47,500 nucleotides of DNA. It comes from Flavihumibacter stibioxidans (GTDB lineage Bacteria > Bacteroidota > Bacteroidia > Chitinophagales > Chitinophagaceae). The notes beneath the pieces were generated by a model that did no database searches, was not told the origin of the DNA, and worked only from the letters and a program-made list of their open reading frames with translations. Location of the stretch: positions 1-47,500 of the forward strand of contig NZ_MBUA01000032.1 of assembly GCF_014332695.1 (NCBI RefSeq), read 5' to 3'. A program made the position numbers and the translations under genes. This document shows, piece after piece, positions 34,289-43,693 of this stretch; position 1 is the first letter of the stretch, and each line of letters begins with the position of its first letter.

Positions 34289-35359
34289 ATGCCCAAAGTA
34301 AGTTTCAACAACAAACAGAATTCGTTCTCCAATGCCCTGAAAACCAATGTAGATAATTATTTCCGGGACAATAACCTGAAGAAGACCGGAAATCTTGGTC
34401 TGTACGCTAAAACCCTGGTTTTATTACCATCGGCCCTGCTGATCTACGTTTCCCTGCTCACATTTGAAATGCCTGTATTTGTCCAGGTATCACTTGCCGC
34501 CCTGCTTGGAGCTGTCCTGGCCAGCATCGGTTTTAACGTGATGCACGATGCCTGCCATGGTAGTTATTCTTCCAAAAAGTGGGTGAATGAATTGCTCGGA
34601 CTTACCCTCAATGGCCTGGGTGGAAATGCATTCATCTGGAAATTCAAGCACAATATCCTGCACCATACTTATACGAATGTGGATGGCATGGATGATGATA
34701 TTGCCAAGAGTCCGCTCATGCGCCAGTGCCGCACCCAGAAATGGGTTCCTGCACATCGCTTCCAGCATTATTATGTGCTGCTTGTATATGCTATTTCATC
34801 CTTTGCCTGGGTATTTATCATGGATTTCAACAAGTACCTCAAACAGCGGGTCATCCAGACCCCCCTGCAGAAAATGAGCTGGCAGGAACATTTTGTGTTC
34901 TGGATGAGCAAGGTTTTATATGTGGTATTTTATATCGCCATTCCGGTTGCAATAGTGGGATGGGGCCCCTGGGCCATCGGCTTTACCGTAATGCACCTGG
35001 TACTTGGTCTTACACTTGCACTGGTATTCCAACTGGCGCATGTGGTAGAGCATACTGAATTTGAACATGCTTCGGGAGAAGTTACCCATATCGAAAATGC
35101 CTGGGCCGAACACCAGGTGAAGACCACCGCCAATTTTGCACCGGATAATATATTTATCAACTGGTATGTAGGTGGATTGAATTACCAGGTGGAACATCAC
35201 CTGTTTCCCCGGATCAGCCATGTGCATTATCCCGCGCTCAGTAAAATCGTACAGGCAACCTGCAAGGAGCATGGATTGCCATACCATTGTTATCCGACCA
35301 TGACAGCTTCCATGATCTCACATTTCAGGATGATGAAAGCGCTGGGACAGCATCCTTAA
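34289..35359 (+). CDS. Membrane fatty acid desaturase (acyl-CoA or acyl-lipid type)
   Basis: 356 residues. All three histidine boxes are intact: HDACH (86-90), HNILHH (121-126) and QVEHH (300-304). These bind the di-iron centre. Four hydrophobic segments lie between them (LVLLPSALLIYVSLL; SLAALLGAVLASIGF; YYVLLVYAISSFAWVF; VLYVVFYIAIPVAIVGW). The Gln in the third box (QxxHH) is typical of front-end (delta-5/6) and sphingolipid-type desaturases, whereas delta-9 acyl-CoA enzymes have HxxHH. No cytochrome b5 domain is fused. The bond position is therefore a guess from the motif. A 108-bp gap to the YcxB gene suggests its own promoter. Confidence 0.9.
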   Translation: MPKVSFNNKQNSFSNALKTNVDNYFRDNNLKKTGNLGLYAKTLVLLPSALLIYVSLLTFEMPVFVQVSLAALLGAVLASIGFNVMHDACHGSYSSKKWVNELLGLTLNGLGGNAFIWKFKHNILHHTYTNVDGMDDDIAKSPLMRQCRTQKWVPAHRFQHYYVLLVYAISSFAWVFIMDFNKYLKQRVIQTPLQKMSWQEHFVFWMSKVLYVVFYIAIPVAIVGWGPWAIGFTVMHLVLGLTLALVFQLAHVVEHTEFEHASGEVTHIENAWAEHQVKTTANFAPDNIFINWYVGGLNYQVEHHLFPRISHVHYPALSKIVQATCKEHGLPYHCYPTMTASMISHFRMMKALGQHP

Positions 35360-35367
35360 GAAAATTA

Positions 35368-36387
35368 TTACCTGGGTTTGTATTTGGCGCCGTCGAGAAT
35401 TGTGCGGGCGCTTAATTTCATCAGTTGTTCCGGTGTGGTATCAGGGTTTTTGCTGATATAGCTCTGCACAATGCGAAGTCCGATCCACTGGCCGATATTA
35501 CCCGGCGCGGCTGGCGGAAAACCCTGTGTACCCGGGGCATCACCAATATACATCTGGATGATGCCGGGCTCCATGGAATACAACTGGTCGTTCTGCAGCA
35601 TCTGGTTCCAGGTAACCCCTTCATTGCCGGCACACCATTTCAACTGTTCTCCGGTGAATCCTGTTTTGATACTGTCGGCAGTTTCAGGCAGCAACTGGTC
35701 CAGCAGCCACCAGTATTTCCCCTTTTCCACCATCTGTTCTACCAATGGCAGTCCCTGGCTCTTATCGGGAAACATATCCTCCATCACCGCCTTGATGCAA
35801 TTGGAAGCAATATAAGGTTTCTCAAATCTTCTGGAGATATAGGCAGGGAAAATTTCCTGTCCCTGTGTGGTGGTATAAACGGGGAAATCCTTTCCCGCAT
35901 ACAATTGCAGGCCGATGGCAATGGCATTCTCCGTGAGGGCGGCACCCGGCGCATCAAATGGACCGAAATAACTCACAAAGCGGGGCACTTCGTAGGCAGG
36001 GAAATAATATTTCAGGGTGCTGAATCCTTTGTTGAGTTCTTTCTCCGTGTCGGCCAGGTTTTCAAAATCCTTTTTTACAGACTGGTAAACACTGTAATAA
36101 CTGCTATAGAAACGCTGGTTGGCGATGGGCAGTACCTGGTTGGAATCGCTGATGACACCTGCTCCTAAAATATGCGCCGTGAAATCATTGATGAACCAGG
36201 GATATTGCTGCCGTAATTGTTTCAGGCCATCATTCAGCTTGCCGGAATCAATGGCAAAATAGTCTTTGTCAAAACGCGCGATGGTTGTATTTACTTTGAT
36301 GCCGGAAACATCCGGTCCTTTTTTCCCGTTACCGGTACAGGCTGAAAAAGCCAGGGCTATTATTGTCAGATAAATGCTGAATTTCAT
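35368..36387 (-). CDS. gldB: Gliding motility lipoprotein GldB
   Basis: 339 residues. A lipoprotein signal ends at LAFSAC (Cys17). The mature protein has the GldB pattern: INTTIARFDKDYFAID-like opening, YPWFINDF, YYSVYQSVKKDF, KYYFPAYEVPRFVSY and a C-terminal GNIGQWIGLRIVQSYISKNPD. This resembles the DUF2268-type zincin fold without an HExxH motif. GldB was found to be required for gliding in Flavobacterium johnsoniae, and homologues are widespread in Bacteroidota including non-gliders. It is divergent from nadE (105 bp), a neighbourhood seen for gldB in other Bacteroidota. No gldC is next to it here. Confidence 0.85.
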   Translation of the reverse strand: MKFSIYLTIIALAFSACTGNGKKGPDVSGIKVNTTIARFDKDYFAIDSGKLNDGLKQLRQQYPWFINDFTAHILGAGVISDSNQVLPIANQRFYSSYYSVYQSVKKDFENLADTEKELNKGFSTLKYYFPAYEVPRFVSYFGPFDAPGAALTENAIAIGLQLYAGKDFPVYTTTQGQEIFPAYISRRFEKPYIASNCIKAVMEDMFPDKSQGLPLVEQMVEKGKYWWLLDQLLPETADSIKTGFTGEQLKWCAGNEGVTWNQMLQNDQLYSMEPGIIQMYIGDAPGTQGFPPAAPGNIGQWIGLRIVQSYISKNPDTTPEQLMKLSARTILDGAKYKPR

Positions 36388-36416
36388 GTTCCGAAAACGT
36401 TCTGTTTGCTGATTTG

Positions 36417-36433
36417 TTGCAGTCCGGCTGCAA
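36417..36433. promoter_or_regulatory. 17-bp inverted repeat in the gldB-nadE divergent promoter region
   Basis: TTGCAG-TCCGG-CTGCAA has 6-bp perfect arms. It sits in the 105-bp gap between two divergent genes, where a shared operator is possible. Only position and symmetry support this. Confidence 0.25.
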
Positions 36434-36492
36434 GATAATGATACTGTCGTTTAACGTACATTCGTACAGTAAAGAAGAGTAAAATTAACAAG

Positions 36493-38202
36493 ATGAAGAT
36501 CGCGCTGGCACAACAGAATTATCATATCGGCAATTTTACGGCCAATACCAATAAGATCATATCGGCAATAGAGGAGGCGAGGAAACAGGGCGCCGACCTG
36601 GTGGTGTTTTCTGAGCTGAGTATCTGCGGTTATCCCCCCCGTGATTTCCTGGAGTTTGATGATTTTATCAACCAGTGCAATGCATCCATTGACCTCATCC
36701 GGGCCCATACCCGGGATATCGGTGTGATCATCGGCGCTCCTGTACGCAACCCCGTGAAGGAAGGAAAGGACCTCTTCAACGGGGCATGGCTGCTTTACCA
36801 GGGAGAGATAAAAGGCATTGCGCATAAAACCTGCCTGCCCACCTACGACGTGTTTGATGAATACCGTTATTTCGAACCGGCTTGGGAATGGAATGTGCTG
36901 GAGTTTAAAGGCAGGCGGATCGCGCTGACCATCTGCGAGGATATCTGGGCCCTCAGCGAAAACCCGCTGTACAGGATATCACCCATGGAACAACTGATCG
37001 GCCAGCACCCCGATATCATGATCAATATTTCCGCTTCCCCTTTTGATTATGATCATGATGAAGATCGCAAGGAAGTGGTTCGCGCCAATGTGCTCAAATA
37101 CCATCTCCCCATGGTGTATTGCAACTGTGTGGGCTCGCAGACGGAAATCGTGTTTGATGGCGGCAGCCTCATATACAATGCAACAGGCGAACTGATCCGG
37201 GAAGCAAAATATTTTGAAGAGGATTTCATGCTGGTGGATCTGGATGCATCCGCAACAGTAACCGGTGCCGGCGATACAGAGCGCAGGCAACTGGATAAGG
37301 ATATGCGGGTTTCCAAAATCAGTGACCCCGAAAAAATCATTTCTTACCTCACTGCCGAAAACAATATCCGGCAGATATATGCAGCCCTGGTATTGGGTAT
37401 CCGTGATTATTTCAGCAAGATGGGTTTTACCAAAGCCATCCTTGGAAGCAGTGGTGGGATAGACAGCGCCGTTACATTGGCCATTGCCTGTGATGCGCTG
37501 GGTGCTGAAAATGTAAGGGCAATTTTGATGCCCTCGCAATTCTCCACTTCCCATTCAGTTGACGATGCGGTGCAACTGAGTAAGAACCTGGGCAACCCTT
37601 ATGATATCATTCCGATTAAACCTGTTTTCGACGCTTTCATGGATTCGTTGAAACCAGTCTTCGGCGACCTTCCTTTCAGTGTGGCGGAAGAAAATATCCA
37701 GAGCCGCACCCGCGGTAACCTGGTCATGGCCATCGCCAATAAGTTCGGCTATATCTTACTGAATACTTCCAATAAGAGTGAACTGGCCACGGGTTATGGT
37801 ACCTTGTATGGAGATATGGCAGGCGGGCTCAGTGTGTTGGGGGATGTGTACAAAATGCAGGTCTTTGCTTTGGCGAGATTTATCAACCGCGATAAGGAGA
37901 TCATTCCGGAAAATATCATCACCAAACCACCTTCTGCTGAACTCAGGCCTGGACAGAAAGACAGCGACAGCCTGCCTGAATATGAACTGCTCGACAAAGT
38001 GCTTTACCAGTATATAGAAAGGCGCCAGGGCCCGCAGGACCTGATCTCCATGGGAATTGAAGAAGCATTGGTGAACAGGGTACTGAAACTTGTCAATTCC
38101 AATGAATACAAAAGAAACCAGTTTTGTCCCATTATCCGTGTCAGCTCCAAGGCTTTTGGTGTAGGCCGGAGGATGCCGATCGTGGGGAAATACCTGAGTT
38201 GA
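36493..38202 (+). CDS. nadE: Glutamine-dependent NAD+ synthase
   Basis: 569 residues. The N-terminal nitrilase-type amidase has the Glu-Lys-Cys triad at Glu41 (FSELSICGYPPRD), Lys112 (HKTCLPTYDVFDE) and Cys148 (TICEDIW). It frees ammonia from glutamine. The C-terminal synthetase has the PP-loop SSGGIDSAVTLAIA, the acceptor region NVRAILMPSQFSTSHS and NKSELATGYGTLYGDMAGG. It converts nicotinic acid adenine dinucleotide to NAD+ in the cytoplasm. The two-domain form fits organisms using glutamine as nitrogen donor. A bidirectional terminator separates it from the next, opposing gene. Confidence 0.96.
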   Translation: MKIALAQQNYHIGNFTANTNKIISAIEEARKQGADLVVFSELSICGYPPRDFLEFDDFINQCNASIDLIRAHTRDIGVIIGAPVRNPVKEGKDLFNGAWLLYQGEIKGIAHKTCLPTYDVFDEYRYFEPAWEWNVLEFKGRRIALTICEDIWALSENPLYRISPMEQLIGQHPDIMINISASPFDYDHDEDRKEVVRANVLKYHLPMVYCNCVGSQTEIVFDGGSLIYNATGELIREAKYFEEDFMLVDLDASATVTGAGDTERRQLDKDMRVSKISDPEKIISYLTAENNIRQIYAALVLGIRDYFSKMGFTKAILGSSGGIDSAVTLAIACDALGAENVRAILMPSQFSTSHSVDDAVQLSKNLGNPYDIIPIKPVFDAFMDSLKPVFGDLPFSVAEENIQSRTRGNLVMAIANKFGYILLNTSNKSELATGYGTLYGDMAGGLSVLGDVYKMQVFALARFINRDKEIIPENIITKPPSAELRPGQKDSDSLPEYELLDKVLYQYIERRQGPQDLISMGIEEALVNRVLKLVNSNEYKRNQFCPIIRVSSKAFGVGRRMPIVGKYLS

Positions 38203-38214
38203 TTTCAAAAATAT

Positions 38215-38246
38215 AGCCCCGGCATGAAAATGCCAGGGCTTTGTTT
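38215..38246. terminator. Bidirectional terminator between nadE and the convergent lipoprotein gene
   Basis: Stem AGCCCCGGCA/TGCCAGGGCT has one imperfect pair (a T-G wobble on the minus strand) and a 6-nt loop. TTTGTTT follows on the plus strand and ATATTTTTG on the minus strand. Confidence 0.75.
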
Positions 38247-38288
38247 ATGAAATCAGCAGATAAAAAAACTTACTCTATATAGTATTTC

Positions 38289-38762
38289 TTAATGTGTCAG
38301 GGTGAAGTGTAAACGCACATTGGCGCCTGATTGCGGATCGGTAAAGTCGAGGTAAACTTCCAGTTTGGTGTTATCAAGTGTTTTGATGACAGTATCCCCG
38401 GAGATCAGGGAATTGGGAATGGCGATGTACAGGATCGTTTCGCCGGATTTAAATGCCCAGGTGAAATCTTCGGTCTGGGGATCGGATGCATCACATTTGG
38501 TCGGGCCTTCATCGGAAATGCCGGTACCATTTGTATTAAACTTAAATGTATTGTCTTTTTCGCAGGTTTCCAGTGAGTAGGGTAAATCAACCGTGCCATT
38601 CTTATCCAGGTCAACCCCAACAGATGCGATCTTCCACAAACTTGCGGTCAGCAGTTCTGTTTTTGTTTTAGCCGGACTGTCATCGTTTTTTGAGCAGGCG
38701 CTCAGCAGGACAGAGAATAAGCATCCGGTTAAAAGCAGGTATTTGTACATGCGTTTTATCAT
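38289..38762 (-). CDS. Lipocalin-like lipoprotein
   Basis: 157 residues (start at ATG 38762; ATG at 38750 is equally possible). A lipoprotein signal ends at LLSAC followed by SKNDD. The mature part has LLTASLWKIASVGVDLDKNG near its start, and then alternating strands with DNTFKFNTNGTG and KTLDNTKLEVYL. This resembles the lipocalin-like domains (DUF4923/DUF5004 type) of many Bacteroidota lipoproteins. The Asp-rich DLDKNGTVDLP could bind calcium but lacks a full EF-hand. Role unknown. It is convergent with nadE and divergent from the moxR cluster. Confidence 0.7.
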   Translation of the reverse strand: MIKRMYKYLLLTGCLFSVLLSACSKNDDSPAKTKTELLTASLWKIASVGVDLDKNGTVDLPYSLETCEKDNTFKFNTNGTGISDEGPTKCDASDPQTEDFTWAFKSGETILYIAIPNSLISGDTVIKTLDNTKLEVYLDFTDPQSGANVRLHFTLTH

Positions 38763-38905
38763 AAGGTTGGATTCGGTATTAATAACATTATTTTTTCAGT
38801 TTTATTGCACCGGCAAAAAAATATTAGTGCAGCCAATTGATTTACAGATATTGGCGCAGGAATTGCAAGAATAGAGTTTGTATTTTGCATCATTAAATTT
38901 AAGAT

Positions 38906-39907
38906 ATGTTGCCTACATCTGATGATATCCGGCAGTTAAATGAAAAAATCCAGTACCAGGCAGTGTTTATCGACAGGCTTCGTGAAGAAGTGGGTCGCGT
39001 CATCATCGGACAGCATTATATGCTTGACCGCCTGCTGATCGGCCTGCTCAGCAATGGTCACGTATTGCTGGAAGGGGTACCCGGATTGGCAAAGACCCTC
39101 ACCATCAAATCCCTGGCACAGGCTGTACATGCAAAGTTCAGCCGGATCCAGTTCACGCCGGATCTTCTGCCCGCAGATGTGATCGGTACCATGATCTACC
39201 AGCAGCAGCGAAACGAATTCGTGGTAAGAAAGGGACCCATATTCGCCAATTTTGTATTGGCAGATGAAATCAACCGAGCCCCGGCAAAAGTACAAAGCGC
39301 CTTGCTGGAAGCCATGCAGGAAAGGCAGGTAACCATCGGCGATAGTACCTACCCGCTCGAAGAACCTTTCCTGGTGCTGGCTACCCAGAACCCACTGGAA
39401 CAGGAGGGAACCTACCCCTTGCCGGAAGCACAGGTAGATCGCTTCATCATGAAAGTGATTGTTGGTTATCCTTCCAAACAGGAAGAACAGATGATCATCC
39501 GTCAGAATGTCCAGGGCATGAAAGCTCCCAAAGTGCAGCAGGTGGTGACCTTGCAGGAACTCCTTGAAGCAAAGGATCTCACCCGCCAGGTGTATATGGA
39601 TGAAAAGATCGAACAGTATATTCTCGATATCGTGTTTGCTACCCGCCAGCCTGACCAGTACGGGCTTTCAAAATTGCAGCCACTGATCTCCTATGGAGGT
39701 TCACCCAGGGCAAGTATCAACCTGGCACTCGCCGCAAAAGCCTATGCCTATTTGTCGAAACGCGCCTTCGTGATTCCCGATGATGTGAAGGCCATTGCAA
39801 AAGATGTACTGCGTCATCGGGTGGGACTCACCTATGAAGCAGAAGCGGAGAATGTGAATGTTGAACAGGTAGTGGATGATATTCTAAGAGCCATACAGGT
39901 ACCTTAA
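38906..39907 (+). CDS. MoxR family AAA+ ATPase
   Basis: 333 residues. Walker A GVPGLAKT (57-64), Walker [11 protein letters not shown] (116-121 and on), sensor 1 [25 protein letters not shown] and the C-terminal lid [20 protein letters not shown] are all typical of MoxR proteins. These act as chaperone-like ATPases, often with von Willebrand factor A (VWA) proteins encoded nearby. It is the first gene of a tightly packed set: DUF58 starts 4 bp later, then a BatD/DUF4381-like protein and BatA. The expected role is assembly or activation of a periplasmic or membrane complex (inference from context). Confidence 0.93.
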   Translation: MLPTSDDIRQLNEKIQYQAVFIDRLREEVGRVIIGQHYMLDRLLIGLLSNGHVLLEGVPGLAKTLTIKSLAQAVHAKFSRIQFTPDLLPADVIGTMIYQQQRNEFVVRKGPIFANFVLADEINRAPAKVQSALLEAMQERQVTIGDSTYPLEEPFLVLATQNPLEQEGTYPLPEAQVDRFIMKVIVGYPSKQEEQMIIRQNVQGMKAPKVQQVVTLQELLEAKDLTRQVYMDEKIEQYILDIVFATRQPDQYGLSKLQPLISYGGSPRASINLALAAKAYAYLSKRAFVIPDDVKAIAKDVLRHRVGLTYEAEAENVNVEQVVDDILRAIQVP

Positions 39908-39911
39908 CACC

Positions 39912-40781
39912 ATGCTTACAACGGCTGACATATTAAAGAAGGTAAAGGAGCTAGAGATTAAAAGCAAAAAGCTCACACGTCACCTGTTTACGGGTGAGTA
40001 CCACAGTGCGTTCAAGGGCAAGGGAATGTCGTTTAAGGAAGTGCGTGAGTATCATCCCGGTGATGATGTCCGCTTCATCGACTGGAATGTTTCCGCCAGG
40101 TTCAATACCCCCTTCAGTAAAATGTTTGAAGAGGAGCGGGAGCTGACCATGATGCTGTTGGTGGATATCAGTGCCAGTTCCCTCTTTGGTACCGTTCATG
40201 CAAGGAAAAAAGACCTGGTTACTGAAATAGGGGCGGTCCTTTCTTTTTCCGCCATCAGCAACAACGACAAGGTGGGCGCCGTACTATTCAGTGACGGCAT
40301 TGAAAAATATATCCCGCCTAAAAAGGGACGTGACCATGGCCTTTTTATCGTGCGGGAACTGCTGACCCTGGAGGGGAAAAGAAAAGGAACGGATATTACC
40401 CAGGCCCTGCGATACCTGAATAATACCACGAGGCAAAGATGCATTGTTTTCGTGCTGAGCGATTTCCTGGATCCTGCGTTTTCAGACGCATTGCGTGTTG
40501 CCGGGAAAAAGCATGATGTGATCGGTATAAAAGTGTATGATCCCATGGACATGAAACTGCCCGATATCGGGATAATGGAAACGGAAGATGCTGAAACGGG
40601 TAAGGTACTGCTGATCGATACTTCAGACTATTTTGTAAGGAAAACACACGAGGACGCATTCTTCCAGCATACAGAATGGTGCAAGCAGGTTTTTTTGCGT
40701 GCCGGATGCGACCTGCTTCATATTGCCACCAGGGAAGATTACGTAAAAGTGTTACAGAAATTTTTTATCGGAAGATCCTGA
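39912..40781 (+). CDS. DUF58 domain protein (VWA-like)
   Basis: 289 residues. It has the DUF58 signature YHSAFKGKGMSFKEVREYHPGDDVRFIDWNVSARFNTPFSKMFEEERELTMMLLVDISASS, in which DISAS resembles the MIDAS motif DxSxS of von Willebrand A domains. CIVFVLSDFLDPAF supplies a later metal-site strand. There is no signal peptide or obvious membrane helix, so it is likely cytoplasmic at the membrane face. It is partner to the MoxR ATPase upstream (4-bp gap) and is followed by the BatD/DUF4381-like gene 7 bp downstream. Confidence 0.92.
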   Translation: MLTTADILKKVKELEIKSKKLTRHLFTGEYHSAFKGKGMSFKEVREYHPGDDVRFIDWNVSARFNTPFSKMFEEERELTMMLLVDISASSLFGTVHARKKDLVTEIGAVLSFSAISNNDKVGAVLFSDGIEKYIPPKKGRDHGLFIVRELLTLEGKRKGTDITQALRYLNNTTRQRCIVFVLSDFLDPAFSDALRVAGKKHDVIGIKVYDPMDMKLPDIGIMETEDAETGKVLLIDTSDYFVRKTHEDAFFQHTEWCKQVFLRAGCDLLHIATREDYVKVLQKFFIGRS

Positions 40782-40788
40782 ACCAAAG

Positions 40789-41709
40789 ATGTCGTTTACT
40801 ACAATTAAAATATTCTCAGGGCTTTTGCTGTTCCTTGTCTCTACTGCATTGCAGGCACAGGACATTATGGTAAAGGCTTCAGTCAGTAAAGACCGTATCC
40901 TGATTGGCGAACCGATCGTGTTGAAGTTGGAAGCAGAAATCCCAAAAAGCAGCGAGACGGGCTGGTTTAAGGTGGACAGCATTGAACATTTTGACTACCT
41001 GAAGCAACCCGTTAAAGACACGCAGATCAATGTAAATGCCATCATATTCAAGGAACTGTTCACCATCACTTCCTTTGATTCAGGCAGTTGGACAATCCCC
41101 AGGTATTCTATAACGATAAACAATAACCGATATCTTACCGATTCCATCAGGATCGATGTGGGTTATTCGCCTGCCGATCCTTCACAGCCATACCATGATA
41201 TCAGGGATATTGTAGAAGTGCCGGAAACGGAGCAGCTTTATATCAATTACATAATTGCGGTGGTTACATTACTGGCCATCGCTGCCTTGATCTGGCTGCT
41301 CAGGAGGAAGAGGAAAACAGCGGGCGAAAGCCCTGTACAGACGGGTCCGCGACTAACACCTTATGAACGGGCAACAGCAGAACTGGCTTCCTTGAAAGCA
41401 TCGGGGCTTCCGGCCGCCGGTCAGTTAAAACAGTTTTATACCAGGTTGAATGACATCCTTCGCACCTATTTCAGGGAACAGCAATTGGTAACCAGTCCGG
41501 ATGCTTCCAACGAACAACTGGTGGTGGGTGTTAAGTCACGTCTCGATAATGAATCGGTCTATCGCCTGGCGCAGTCGCTTCGGTTAGCCGATGCCGTTAA
41601 ATTTGCCCGGTATGAACCCGGGGTCAATGAGCATGAGCAGGTTTTCAACGACATTAAGGAAAGTATAGAAAACATAGAAACAAAAATCCGTAAAACCCCC
41701 AGCGCGTGA
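40789..41709 (+). CDS. BatD/DUF4381-like membrane protein of the moxR cluster
   Basis: 306 residues. A signal peptide (GLLLFLVSTALQAQ) is followed by an Ig-like exported domain that resembles the N-terminus of BatD (VKASVSKDRILIGEPIVLKLEAEIP). One membrane helix (YIIAVVTLLAIAALIWLLRR) and a cytoplasmic C-terminal region follow: YERATAELASLKASGLPAAGQLKQFYTRLNDILRTYF, a DUF4381 pattern. The gene overlaps the next by 4 bp (GTGA), so translation is probably coupled to batA. It likely tethers or regulates the MoxR-VWA complex; the precise role is unknown. Confidence 0.78.
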   Translation: MSFTTIKIFSGLLLFLVSTALQAQDIMVKASVSKDRILIGEPIVLKLEAEIPKSSETGWFKVDSIEHFDYLKQPVKDTQINVNAIIFKELFTITSFDSGSWTIPRYSITINNNRYLTDSIRIDVGYSPADPSQPYHDIRDIVEVPETEQLYINYIIAVVTLLAIAALIWLLRRKRKTAGESPVQTGPRLTPYERATAELASLKASGLPAAGQLKQFYTRLNDILRTYFREQQLVTSPDASNEQLVVGVKSRLDNESVYRLAQSLRLADAVKFARYEPGVNEHEQVFNDIKESIENIETKIRKTPSA

Positions 41710-42716
41710 TAACCAGGTATTTTGAAAACATCAGTTTTGCCTGGCCATGGATATTATGGCTGTTGCTTTTAGTGCCCATGCTCGCCTGGTGGTACTGGAA
41801 GCGTTCACCCGGGAAGAGGGCCACAGTAATTATCTCCACCAATTCGGCTTTTGAGCGGGGCAGCAGGGGCTGGAAGGCCCGTTTATCGAGGCTTCCGTTT
41901 GTATTCAGGTTGTTGTCGCTGGTGTTTATTATTATGGCGCTGGCAAGACCCCAGACTAAGTTTGATGAAGAGCAGGTAAAGGGTGAAGGGGTTGATATCA
42001 TCATCTGTATTGATGTCAGCGGCAGTATGCTTGCGCAGGATTTTACACCCAACCGGCTGGAAGCGGCAAAGGAAGTGGCCGCCAATTTTGTTGACAGCCG
42101 TAAAACCGATCGCCTGGGTGTGGTGATATTTTCAGGTGAAAGCTTTACCCTTTGTCCGCTTACAACCGACAAGGCGGTACTCAAAAGCCAGATATACAGT
42201 ATCCAGAGCGGACTGCTGGAGGATGGAACAGCCATCGGATCGGGACTTGCAACCAGTTCGGATCGATTGCGCACCAGTGAGTCGAAAAGTAAGGTCGTGA
42301 TTCTCCTGACCGACGGTGAGAACAACGGAGGCCAGATACCACCGGTTACAGCCAAAGAGATCGCAAAAAAACTGGGCATCCGGGTGTACACCATCGGGGT
42401 GGGATCGGAAGGCTTTGCTTCCATACCGGTACAGGGCAGTGATGGCCGTGTTTCCATGCAGCGCGAGAAGGTAAACATCGATGAAAAGCTGCTGACGGAA
42501 ATAGCCACTGAAACCGGCGGAAAATATTTCAGGGCGGCCGATAATGAAGGACTGGCAAGGGTTTACTCAGAAATTGACCAGTTGGAAAAATCAACTGTGG
42601 AAGTAACCGCCATTCACCGGTTTACCGAAAGATTCCTTCCCCTGGTCCTGGCTGCCGGATTCTTTCTCTTCCTGGAATGGGTGCTTCGCCTGACCCTGTT
42701 CAAAAAATTTCCTTAA
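41706..42716 (+). CDS. batA: BatA-like VWA domain membrane protein
   Basis: 336 residues with a GTG start inside the GTGA overlap. Two N-terminal membrane helices (WPWILWLLLLVPMLAWWYW; FRLLSLVFIIMALA) precede ARPQTKFDEEQVKGEGVDII, a hallmark of BatA/BatB. A VWA domain follows with a full MIDAS: DVSGS (Asp103, Ser105, Ser107), a Thr in the DGTAIGSGL loop and Asp in LLTDGENNGG. A C-terminal helix (FLPLVLAAGFFLFLEWVL) closes the protein. In the usual bat (Bacteroides aerotolerance) clusters batB, batC and batD follow. Here rsgA follows instead. Confidence 0.9.
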   Translation: MITRYFENISFAWPWILWLLLLVPMLAWWYWKRSPGKRATVIISTNSAFERGSRGWKARLSRLPFVFRLLSLVFIIMALARPQTKFDEEQVKGEGVDIIICIDVSGSMLAQDFTPNRLEAAKEVAANFVDSRKTDRLGVVIFSGESFTLCPLTTDKAVLKSQIYSIQSGLLEDGTAIGSGLATSSDRLRTSESKSKVVILLTDGENNGGQIPPVTAKEIAKKLGIRVYTIGVGSEGFASIPVQGSDGRVSMQREKVNIDEKLLTEIATETGGKYFRAADNEGLARVYSEIDQLEKSTVEVTAIHRFTERFLPLVLAAGFFLFLEWVLRLTLFKKFP

Positions 42717-42754
42717 TACATATTGCAGTACATTCGCAGTAATCATTGGTATGG

Positions 42755-43681
42755 ATGAAAGCAAGAGTGTATAAGTCTACCGGAAGTTGGTATGTCCTGA
42801 AGAATGAATCGGGAGCACAGTTCAACGGAAGGATCAAAGGTGTGTTGAAGATCGATGGAATCACATCCACCAATCCCATTGCCGTGGGCGACTGGGTGGA
42901 TGCGGAGCCGGAAAATGAACTGGAGCAAACCGTTACTATTACAGGTATCCATGACCGTGAGAACTATATCGCCCGCACTTCGCCGCATAAGAAAGTACAG
43001 CATCATATCATTGCTTCCAATCTCGACCAGGCCCTGGTGTTTGCTACCCTTAGGGAGCCCCGCACTTCACAGGGCTTCATCGATCGCTTCCTGATCACTG
43101 CGGAAGCCTATCATATTCCGGCCATCATCGTTTTCAACAAAGCTGACCTCTATCGCGAAAAAGAACTGGAGAAGTACGCCGAATACGAGGATATGTATAG
43201 TTCCATTGGGTATCGTGTTGCGCTGATCAGCGTAAAAGACGGACGGGGGATAGCGGAGCTTAAGGATATGCTGCACGATAAGACCACTTTGATCAGCGGT
43301 CATTCCGGGGTGGGTAAATCAACTTTTATCAATGCGGTTTTTCCGGACATGGCCTTACGCACCCAGGAAGTCAGTGGCTGGAGCGGAAAGGGAATGCATA
43401 CTACCACCTTCGCGGAAATGTTCGACCTACCGGGTGGTGGCAGGATTATTGATACACCGGGCATCCGGGAACTCGGACTGGTAAACATCACCAAACAGGA
43501 ACTCTCACATTATTTCCCCGAAATGCGAGCCGTCATCAACGAATGCCAGTTCAATAACTGCCTTCACATGAATGAACCCGGCTGCGCAGTGAAGCAGGCA
43601 GTTAACGATGGAAAGATACATATCGACAGGTACGTCAGTTATTGTACCATCCTGGATAGTATTGATGAAAAAAATTATTAG
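42755..43681 (+). CDS. rsgA: Ribosome small subunit-dependent GTPase A
   Basis: 308 residues from the ATG at 42755 (an upstream TTG adds three residues). An N-terminal OB-fold (MKARVYKSTGSWYVL ... DWVDAEPEN) is followed by a circularly permuted GTPase domain with motifs in order G4 NKAD (128-131), G1 GHSGVGKST (182-190) and G3 DTPG (233-236). A zinc knuckle has Cys264, Cys269, His271 and Cys277 (CQFNNCLHMNEPGC). RsgA checks late maturation of the 30S subunit; rbfA, with which it cooperates, lies elsewhere in the window. It is transcribed in line with batA (38 bp) and followed by the fucosidase (12 bp). Confidence 0.96.
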   Translation: MKARVYKSTGSWYVLKNESGAQFNGRIKGVLKIDGITSTNPIAVGDWVDAEPENELEQTVTITGIHDRENYIARTSPHKKVQHHIIASNLDQALVFATLREPRTSQGFIDRFLITAEAYHIPAIIVFNKADLYREKELEKYAEYEDMYSSIGYRVALISVKDGRGIAELKDMLHDKTTLISGHSGVGKSTFINAVFPDMALRTQEVSGWSGKGMHTTTFAEMFDLPGGGRIIDTPGIRELGLVNITKQELSHYFPEMRAVINECQFNNCLHMNEPGCAVKQAVNDGKIHIDRYVSYCTILDSIDEKNY

Positions 43682-43693
43682 GGAGAGCTTATT

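Noticed and set aside
36493-38202. Fusion of a nitrilase gene with nadE as something unusual
   Set aside because: The amidase-synthetase arrangement is the normal form of glutamine-dependent NAD+ synthase.
42746-43681. Out-of-order GTPase motifs in rsgA suggesting a rearranged gene
   Set aside because: Circular permutation (G4 before G1 and G3) is the normal state of this family.
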